Assembly (NCBI GenBank): GCA_902800185.1
Contig: CADCDK010000007.1
Coordinates: 107,304 to 171,303, forward strand
Source: an uncultured Prevotellaceae bacterium
Lineage (GTDB): Bacteria; Bacteroidota; Bacteroidia; Bacteroidales; Bacteroidaceae
Length of the DNA: 64,000 nucleotides
Direction of reading: 5' to 3'
Below, piece by piece: positions 58,195 to 64,000 of this stretch. The stretch's first letter is position 1; each line of letters opens with the position of its first letter. The translations under genes were made by a program, and so were the position numbers. The notes under the pieces are model-generated. The model was not told the DNA's origin. It ran no database searches and saw only the letters and a list, made by a program, of their open reading frames with translations.

Positions 58195-59574
58195 ATGTGT
58201 CAAAAGCACACAAATCCGAACTTTCTGGCGTATTTTATGAGAATAGAAAGAGACATCATCAACCAGTTCAAGGTATGGAAAGAAGCTCCAGACAGGAAGC
58301 CAATTCTATTACAAGGTGCACGTCAGATAGGCAAGACGTGGGCGATGGAGGCATTCGGTAAAGAGTGTTTCAAGTATTGTGTCAAGTTTGATTTCGACAG
58401 GCAGCAGGAACTGAAGTCCGTATTTCAGACTTCAAAGGATCCAGAGCGTCTTGTCAAAGAGTTGACACTCTATTGCGACCAGCCCATTATCGCAGGTGAA
58501 ACGCTGATGATCTTCGATGAGATACAGGAGTGTGAAGAAGCTCTCAACAGTCTGAAATATTTTCGCGATGAGGCCCCACAGTATCACATCATTGCTGCAG
58601 GTTCATTGTTGGGCGTCGCAGTCAAGAAACGCAGGATGACTGTGCCTGTTGGAAAAGTGAAAATCATCAATATGTTCCCCATCACTTTCAAAGAGTTCCT
58701 TCGTGCAAGCGACACGCGTACCTTTGAATATATAGAATCCCTTGATGAAATTCGTCATCTGCCAGAGATTATCATGAATAAGCTACGTACGGAGTATCGG
58801 CGCTATCAGGTCTCTGGCGGTATGCCTGAAGCCGTTGTCGCCCTGCTTGAGAACAAAGGCATTGGCGAGGTTGAGGTAACACTTCAAGGCATTCTCGACC
58901 TTTACGAGTTGGATTTTGCAAAATATGCCGAGCCACGTGAGATACCTCGTATCCATGCCATTTGGCACTCTCTGCCAGCCCAGTTGTCGAAAGAGAACAG
59001 AAAATTTATTTACAAGGTTATAAAGAGTGGTGCTCGTTCCAAAGATTATGAAGATGCGCTGATGTGGTTGGAGGATGCAGGAATGATTTATCGTGTCTTC
59101 AGTATCAGCAAACCAGGAATGCCATTATCAGCCTACGAAGAGACAGATGCTTTCAAGGTGTATGCCTGTGATTGTGGCTTGCTCCGCCGTTTGGCCCATC
59201 TTCCTGCAACCGTAGTCACAGATCCAATTGCTAACTACACAGAGTTTAAGGGGGCGATGGCAGAAAATGCTGTACTACAGTCTATCAAGCCAATGTTGGA
59301 TGACCAAACGCCATATTATTGGACTTCACCAGGAACAGCAGAAGTAGAGTTTGTCATTCAATGGGACGACAAAATTATTCCCGTTGAGGTGAAGGCTGAG
59401 GAGAACATCAGCGGCAACAGTCTGTCTGAGTATAACAAAAAATACGCGCCTCCATGTCGTATGCGCTTCTCTATGCTGAACCTCCAATATAATAGCGGCC
59501 TACTGAGCAGTCCAGCCCCTTTGGCAGGATGGATAGACAAATGGATGTCAAAGATAAACGATCATAAAGAATAA
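58195..59574 (+). CDS. AAA-14/DUF4143 family ATPase
   Basis: A 459-residue ATPase of unknown role. The Walker A is LLQGARQIGKTWAM (about residue 38) and Walker B LMIFDEIQECEEALNSLKYF, with the AAA-14 motif FPITFKEFLRA following. The C-terminal DUF4143 part contains GTAEVEFVIQ and IPVEVKAEEN, an E/D...ExK pattern like restriction-fold nucleases. An ATG 14 codons downstream (58237, MRIERDII) is an alternative start and closer to family starts; the A-rich context favours the first. Such ATPases are numerous in gut Bacteroidetes and behave as mobile or selfish genes; it borders the defence cluster. Confidence 0.88.
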   Translation: MCQKHTNPNFLAYFMRIERDIINQFKVWKEAPDRKPILLQGARQIGKTWAMEAFGKECFKYCVKFDFDRQQELKSVFQTSKDPERLVKELTLYCDQPIIAGETLMIFDEIQECEEALNSLKYFRDEAPQYHIIAAGSLLGVAVKKRRMTVPVGKVKIINMFPITFKEFLRASDTRTFEYIESLDEIRHLPEIIMNKLRTEYRRYQVSGGMPEAVVALLENKGIGEVEVTLQGILDLYELDFAKYAEPREIPRIHAIWHSLPAQLSKENRKFIYKVIKSGARSKDYEDALMWLEDAGMIYRVFSISKPGMPLSAYEETDAFKVYACDCGLLRRLAHLPATVVTDPIANYTEFKGAMAENAVLQSIKPMLDDQTPYYWTSPGTAEVEFVIQWDDKIIPVEVKAEENISGNSLSEYNKKYAPPCRMRFSMLNLQYNSGLLSSPAPLAGWIDKWMSKINDHKE

Positions 59575-59611
59575 AAATATAATCCAAATACTTCTCGAAC
59601 TGATTCCCTAA

Positions 59612-60007
59612 TTACAGGAATTGCTCGATGAGCATGCGGTCGGCATCCGTCCAGCTGAGGGTAGGGAGCTCTTCAAGCGTGAGCCATTTGTAGTCGAGGT
59701 GGTCGAGCATCTTGAATTCACCCTCGCCTCCCTTGCAGAGATAGGCATGGAGCACGGTGATGAAGTCGGGGTACTCGTATTCCAGGGTGGCAAGCTTCCG
59801 ACCGACGTAAATGTCCCAATCCATTTCTTCTTTGATCTCGCGCAGGAGTGCCTCATGCTCCGTTTCTCCTTCCTCCATCTTTCCGCCTGGGAACTCCCAT
59901 CGCTCGGAGATGTACGGGTATTGGGAACGAGTGCGCTGCATGCACAGATAGCGGTCGCCATCCTTGATGACGGCTGCTACAACGTTGGCTTTGGGTTTGC
60001 TCATCAT
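59612..60007 (-). CDS. Nudix hydrolase, MutT-like
   Basis: A ~131-residue pyrophosphohydrolase. The Nudix box is GGKMEEGETEHEALLREIKEEM near residue 44 (cited as GGKMEEGETEHEALLREIKE); the usual Gly after EEM is Asp here. The N-terminal ANVVAAVIKDGDRYLCMQR and the central WEFPGGKMEEGE match MutT/CTP pyrophosphohydrolases that clean oxidised nucleotides. The frame is open further upstream, inside the porin gene, but the double ATG at 60007/60004, 10 nt after the porin stop, is the natural start. Last gene of the porin operon. Confidence 0.88.
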   Translation of the reverse strand: MMSKPKANVVAAVIKDGDRYLCMQRTRSQYPYISERWEFPGGKMEEGETEHEALLREIKEEMDWDIYVGRKLATLEYEYPDFITVLHAYLCKGGEGEFKMLDHLDYKWLTLEELPTLSWTDADRMLIEQFL

Positions 60008-60017
60008 GTTCTTGTGC

Positions 60018-62348
60018 TTAGTTAAAGAAGTTCCAGCTGAGTCCCATCCTGAGTACACGCTCGTTGAGTGGATAGTGGGGCGTAAAGAAGTATTCCTTAC
60101 GTCCTGTACCGGCATTGACGTGGCTCATCATGATGAAGAAACGGGTGTGCTTCAGGTGGAAGTTCGCATAGACGTTTACGACGGGATAGTTTCCGGTCTT
60201 GATGCGCTCGGCATTCTCTTGCACGGCATACTGACCCAATGCCGGGCTGTAGTCGGGTGCGAAGTATTTGGTGAAGTAGCGCACGTCGCCACCAACATCG
60301 CAACTAAGTACTTTGGCTATCTTGAATCGCAGGAAGAGGTTGGAGTAGATGTTGAGGTCGGGAACGGGCAGCACGTCTTGTTGTGAGGACTTCTGATAGG
60401 TGATGACGTTCTCCCAGTTGATGGGACCTAAGGTGAAGTCTTGTGTCAACGATGCCGTCAACAGGCTGATGGCCTTACCATATTGGTGCAGATGCACGTC
60501 TGTTGCGGTGCGGGCATACTCCTCTCCAATGTTATAGCTCATGCCAAGATAGGTGTAGTTCTTGATCTCGTCGAAGGCAATGCGCAGGGTGGTGCGAGTC
60601 TTCTGGTAAGCGAAGATTCCTTCGATGCGTGAGTGGATGATCTTGCTGAGACCTTCGTTGTCCCACCAGAAGTGGCGCGAGTGGTAGTGGCGCTGGTAGA
60701 AGGTGGGGTTCAGACGGTAGAGAAAGGCTTTGGCCCCGAGTGTGATGGTATCGCCAAAGAGTCTGAAATTAAGGTCGGCAGAGGCATCGAGCTTCATCTG
60801 ACCGGCATCTTTTCCTGTGAGCCACGTCTCGGCTGTGGCGTTGTAGTGGAGCGTGTTGCCCATGGTCTTCGACAGCTGTCCGCCGATACTGGTGTTGTAC
60901 TCGTTGTATTTGTCAATGCTTCCAAGGGAGTCGGGGAGCTCGAAGTGGCGCAACTCGCTGGTGAGGAAGGCTTTCAGTCCTGCCTTGGCCCATTTGTTGA
61001 AGCCTTCGAGCATGGAGATGGCGAAGGTGTTCTTAACGGCATAATGGCGGGTGATATCGAAGATGGAGTCGCCAGTGAGATAGCCTTTGTTGTGGAACTG
61101 GTTGGCATAGAAGTCGTGTGGAGTCTGATAGGCTTCGTAGATGCGCTTGTAGTTGTCGAGTGATACGGTGTGTATGAAGCTTGTAACAGGCACATACTCG
61201 TCTTTCATCCACTGGAGACTGTCTTTGTCAGAGGGCTTGGAGGCCCTGAGCAGACTGTCGGCAGTGGCCTTGTCGGACACGGTGATTCGATTGCTGATAC
61301 TGTCGGCAGCAATTTTCTGTCTGAGTGCAGTTTCGTCACCCATGATTTTTGCGTTCTCGGGTCGTCCCGAGAAGGTCGGTGCATCTTCTTCGTCATCGTC
61401 AGAATTGTTCCTCCCTTTTTTCTTTTCTTTCTCGCGCTTCTCCTGATCCTTCTGGGCTTCTAAGGCAAATTTCTTTGCCTTGATCTCTTCTTCGGTCATG
61501 GGAACTTTGCGCTTGAAGCCCAAGCTGTATCTATGGGTGAAAAAAACGTGCTGGTTGTCGTTTCGGTTCCAGTTCCTTTCAAGTACTGTCGGGACTTCAT
61601 TGGCTACAAATTCGCTCTCGAAGCTCTCGGGGTGGGTGATGTATTCGTCGCTGAGAATACCACCGTTCTCCGTAACCTTCTGGTGGTTCGAGGAGAAAAG
61701 AAGATGTGCCTGGTAGTGATCACCGAGATAGCTGCTATACAAGGTGAAGTTGAAAAGTGCGGTGTGCTGTGCCTGATAGTAGCCGCGCCCGTAAAGGTAG
61801 TCGAACTTGAAACCGCCTCCCAGACGCTTGTTGGCATTGACGGCAAACTTCGCGGTGATGTGGTCTTCACCTTCGGTCTGGTCGCCGCATTCGTTATAGG
61901 AGACGTTGGTGATCGGCGAGAGCGTATTGGTGAAGTGAAAGTCTTGTATGGGCGTGAGGAAATAGTCGTAAGGCTGTGTGAAGATAAATGATTCACTCTG
62001 CGGACGGTCAATGAATATACGGTTGATGCGCGGAGCTCCCAAGTTACCCGTCGTGTTATATTCACCGCGAAGTCCGCTGGTGAATATGGTGTTCATGAAC
62101 ATGTGCGGCAGGGTGTCGGGCGTGGCTGGCTTAATATCGCCAAAGCGTGGGTCTATCGTCCATACGTGGAGACCGATGGGGATTTCCTTGTCCGTTCCCA
62201 AAGAGTCGCCCGACTGACGCTTGCTTCTGCTGCCCCCCTCGGACATCATCCCGTCGGGAGTCAGTTGGTTGAACGAATCGGGGAACTGGGCGCTGGCCGT
62301 ATTGACGAGCGCAAACATGAGGAGGATGAGTGAAACGAGCTTCTTCAT
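60018..62348 (-). CDS. Putative outer membrane porin (Porin_10 type)
   Basis: A 776-residue exported beta-barrel protein. The signal peptide is residues 1-20 (KKLVSLILLMFALVNTASAQ). The body is typical of the large putative porin family of Bacteroidetes: aromatic-rich strands, FTQPYDYFLTPIQDFHFTNT near residue 125, and an aromatic C-terminus LRMGLSWNFFN suited to barrel insertion. Residues ~295-325 are a highly charged stretch (EKREKEKKKGR, then SDDDEEDAP) that would be an exposed loop or a periplasmic part. It starts right at the stop of the small membrane protein gene. Transported substrate unknown. Confidence 0.9.
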   Translation of the reverse strand: MKKLVSLILLMFALVNTASAQFPDSFNQLTPDGMMSEGGSRSKRQSGDSLGTDKEIPIGLHVWTIDPRFGDIKPATPDTLPHMFMNTIFTSGLRGEYNTTGNLGAPRINRIFIDRPQSESFIFTQPYDYFLTPIQDFHFTNTLSPITNVSYNECGDQTEGEDHITAKFAVNANKRLGGGFKFDYLYGRGYYQAQHTALFNFTLYSSYLGDHYQAHLLFSSNHQKVTENGGILSDEYITHPESFESEFVANEVPTVLERNWNRNDNQHVFFTHRYSLGFKRKVPMTEEEIKAKKFALEAQKDQEKREKEKKKGRNNSDDDEEDAPTFSGRPENAKIMGDETALRQKIAADSISNRITVSDKATADSLLRASKPSDKDSLQWMKDEYVPVTSFIHTVSLDNYKRIYEAYQTPHDFYANQFHNKGYLTGDSIFDITRHYAVKNTFAISMLEGFNKWAKAGLKAFLTSELRHFELPDSLGSIDKYNEYNTSIGGQLSKTMGNTLHYNATAETWLTGKDAGQMKLDASADLNFRLFGDTITLGAKAFLYRLNPTFYQRHYHSRHFWWDNEGLSKIIHSRIEGIFAYQKTRTTLRIAFDEIKNYTYLGMSYNIGEEYARTATDVHLHQYGKAISLLTASLTQDFTLGPINWENVITYQKSSQQDVLPVPDLNIYSNLFLRFKIAKVLSCDVGGDVRYFTKYFAPDYSPALGQYAVQENAERIKTGNYPVVNVYANFHLKHTRFFIMMSHVNAGTGRKEYFFTPHYPLNERVLRMGLSWNFFN

Positions 62349-62570
62349 TTAGTGTATAAAGCGTAGGGTACACTCAACGACCTTGAAAGCCATTGAGCCC
62401 ATGATGATATAGATTCCTGTGTCCTGATCTGAGAGCATATAGACGGCCACTCCCACAATGGCTCCCAGCATGAAAATGAGGTTGAGCACATTGCGTAGCT
62501 TGAGAAACTTGTCGGGCACGTCTTTGCGATGATGATGGCGTGGGACGTTCAGATGGGATTCCTGTTCCAT
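62349..62570 (-). CDS. Small conserved membrane protein
   Basis: A 73-residue protein with a His-rich start (VPRHHHRKDVPDKF) and two membrane helices (LNLIFMLGAIVGVAVYML, residues ~29-46; GIYIIMGSMAFKVVECTL, ~52-69). No domain name comes to mind. The stop codon abuts the porin ATG without a gap and the gene follows the DUF4468 gene by 42 nt, so it belongs to the porin operon; a helper role for porin assembly is possible but not shown. Confidence 0.8.
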   Translation of the reverse strand: MEQESHLNVPRHHHRKDVPDKFLKLRNVLNLIFMLGAIVGVAVYMLSDQDTGIYIIMGSMAFKVVECTLRFIH

Positions 62571-62612
62571 TTCGATTGCTGTTTGTTCGGATTGAAGCTG
62601 TGTGACAGTTGC

Positions 62613-63269
62613 TTATTTAGCTAAAGCGGCAGCAAAAGCTGCAAAGATGTTGTCTTTCCTGTCAATAGTCTTCTTTCTGAATTTGCCATAGTAGCGGCTC
62701 AGCTTTTGCTTGTTGCGGGTAAGACCGTATTCGTCGGTGATACATTGTTCGGCAGTCATCTCCTGTCCGATACCAGTGTCGGTTCGGTCGGTCTCGTATT
62801 CGTAGCTTATTCGCGAGATGGTCATGTGAAGGTGACCGTCGGAGCAGTCGCAAATGATAGAGTAGTTGAAGATGGTCGCATCCAACGCCAGAGCTGATTT
62901 CTGGAAGACCAGCCATTCACGGAAGCGTCCGCCGATTTTCTTTTCCTGCGCATTGATAACCGCCACTTGACTCTCCTTGAATTGATTGGATTCCTTTGCC
63001 ATCTTCTCTAATTCAGCAGCCACAATGTCATATACCTGTTGGGCGGTCTTTCCTTTGGCTTCGATGCCAGCTGTGAATACCACCTTGCCATCTACAACAG
63101 GAATGGCGTTTGCCAAGTATTTCGGGTCGCGCTTATTGGTCTTGCCGGGCTCGAAAAGGGCACGTTGCTGTTTCTCTCCATTGGTCGATGGCTGTTGGGG
63201 CTCCCAGACGTTTTGTGCCATCCCCGTTAAGGGTAAAAGGGCGAAAAACGCCAACATTATTTTTTTCAT
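62613..63269 (-). CDS. Secreted DUF4468-like protein
   Basis: A 218-residue exported protein. The signal peptide is MKKIMLAFFALLPLTGMAQ. After a Pro/Gln-rich linker comes a domain beginning VVFTAGIEAKGKTAQQVYDIVAAEL, cited as KGKTAQQVYDIV, which fits the TBP-like DUF4468 domain; the middle has QEKKIGGRFREWLVFQ. The last ~50 residues are basic (NKQKLSRYYGKFRKKTIDRKD). A TTG two codons earlier could also start the frame; the ATG at 63269 gives the better signal peptide. First gene of the porin-Nudix operon; a -7 element lies at 63296-63303. Confidence 0.8.
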   Translation of the reverse strand: MKKIMLAFFALLPLTGMAQNVWEPQQPSTNGEKQQRALFEPGKTNKRDPKYLANAIPVVDGKVVFTAGIEAKGKTAQQVYDIVAAELEKMAKESNQFKESQVAVINAQEKKIGGRFREWLVFQKSALALDATIFNYSIICDCSDGHLHMTISRISYEYETDRTDTGIGQEMTAEQCITDEYGLTRNKQKLSRYYGKFRKKTIDRKDNIFAAFAAALAK

Positions 63270-63295
63270 ATTCAAGTGTTTTTATTATTACCCTG

Positions 63296-63303
63296 CAAAT
63301 TTA
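63296..63303 (-). promoter_or_regulatory. Bacteroidetes -7 element of the porin operon
   Basis: Minus strand reads TAAATTTG followed by C, 26 nt before the ATG at 63269. The 255 nt from here to the rRNA promoter hold no gene I can support. Confidence 0.5.
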
Positions 63304-63558
63304 GATAAAATTCTTGAATTAGAAGCCTGTGAAATGAAAAAACTAATAGAAAAGGTCATGAATGCCGTCAAATATGAAATAAAAAACGATGTTTTGACCT
63401 GATATGAGGACTCTTTTTGTTGTTGGATGCGAAAGGGCGATTGGAACGAAAGAAATGCCTACACCTTATTATATATAAGTGCGTGCGAGGGAATTAGGTT
63501 GATATATGTCAAGATTCGAGAAAAGTTTCATTGACCTTGTAACTTTTTTGCAAAAATA

Positions 63559-63590
63559 TTTGGTGGGTATTTAAAAAAGCAGTACCTTTG
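63559..63590 (+). promoter_or_regulatory. Promoter of the rRNA operon
   Basis: TTTG at 63559-63562, a 20-nt spacer, then TACCTTTG at 63583-63590 followed by C, a full consensus. It lies 219 nt before the 16S 5' end. Confidence 0.85.
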
Positions 63591-63808
63591 CATCCGCTTC
63601 GCTCAAAAATGAAGCAATCAAGAAAGAGTTCTTTGAGAGATTTACATAAACAGACAGAGTAGTACAAAGAAGCTGTATGTTGTTCTTAGAACAATGTACT
63701 ATGGGTTTAATAAACGAACCGTTAATTCTTTAGACTTAATGAAGGATAGGTTATTCTTGAGCTTTTTTTAATGACAGACAATCCAGTTTATATTGGAAAG
63801 ATATTTAT
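63591..63808 (+). other. 16S rRNA leader
   Basis: About 210 nt between the rRNA promoter and the mature 16S end. It contains AAGAAAGAGTTCTTTGAGAG near 63620, a self-complementary AAGAA/TTCTT stretch, and sequence that would pair with the 16S 3' flank (outside the window) for processing. No tRNA or protein gene is seen. Confidence 0.6.

Positions 63809-64000
<192 letters not shown>

Noticed and set aside
63270-63808. tRNA or small protein gene before 16S
   Set aside because: No cloverleaf-like sequence and only a ~22-residue frame without features; the stretch is explained by two promoters and the rRNA leader.

Overview
The window is a chromosomal segment of a Bacteroidota bacterium, most likely Prevotella or a close relative. 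The evidence is the 16S rRNA 5' end at the right edge (GATGAACGCTAGCTACAGGCTTAACACATGC-type start), the recurring Bacteroidetes promoter signature (TTTG, about 20 nt, TAnnTTTG) in front of most transcription units, near absence of Shine-Dalgarno sites, and gene content such as DUF3098 beside ftsX, a Porin_10-type porin, DUF4468, a C1B peptidase and large glycoside hydrolases. It codes densely on both strands, with no tRNA, CRISPR array or transposase seen.

Layout. 1-3.7 kb: end of an RND efflux pump and its outer membrane lipoprotein. 3.7-4.5 kb: lpxA. 4.5-5.3 kb (minus): radical SAM protein. 5.5-9.9 kb: ftsX, DUF3098, uppP, truB, queA, folK, a cell-envelope, tRNA-modification and folate run. 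10-12.6 kb: four-subunit 2-oxoacid:ferredoxin oxidoreductase. 12.7-13.8 kb: OmpA-like protein. 14-23.5 kb: branched-chain amino acid genes ilvD, ilvB, ilvN, an acyl-ACP thioesterase and ilvC, with a GH95 fucosidase and a reverse-strand esterase lying between the thioesterase and ilvC; ilvC has its own promoter and a foldable leader. 23.5-27.1 kb (minus): recJ-recQ. 27.4-37.4 kb (minus): C1 peptidase, Xaa-Pro peptidase, ndk, a 1610-residue GH35-GH2 fusion, DUF805, trmD, maoC. 37.8-40.1 kb: two tandem deoxynucleoside kinases and mutY. 40.1-43.4 kb (minus): crcB, nrdG, nrdD. 43.6-46.4 kb: ligA and a B3/B4 protein.

The accessory part runs from 46.4 to about 59.6 kb. It opens with two 244-bp direct repeats, each able to fold as a nested 123-nt hairpin, then a perfect 15-bp inverted repeat and a small Cys-rich protein. 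Next comes an AT-rich defence-type cluster: a single-chain restriction-modification enzyme, an AbiC-like membrane protein, a GIY-YIG remnant, a 1228-residue protein I cannot assign, and a GIY-YIG/DUF4357 protein. After it lie internally deleted remnants of a DUF4062/AlbA-type regulator and a RhuM gene, a DUF2147 protein and an AAA/DUF4143 ATPase. The best candidate for an undescribed system is the gene set 50.9-56.3 kb around the 1228-residue protein.

59.6-63.3 kb (minus) holds a DUF4468 protein, a small membrane protein, a porin and a Nudix hydrolase; a consensus rRNA promoter and the 16S gene close the window. A second theme is short tandem repeats (14-, 21- and 24-bp units and related purine- or pyrimidine-rich tracts) right after stop codons of minus-strand genes, with related sequence carried in frame inside two coding regions (GH35-GH2 and folK).
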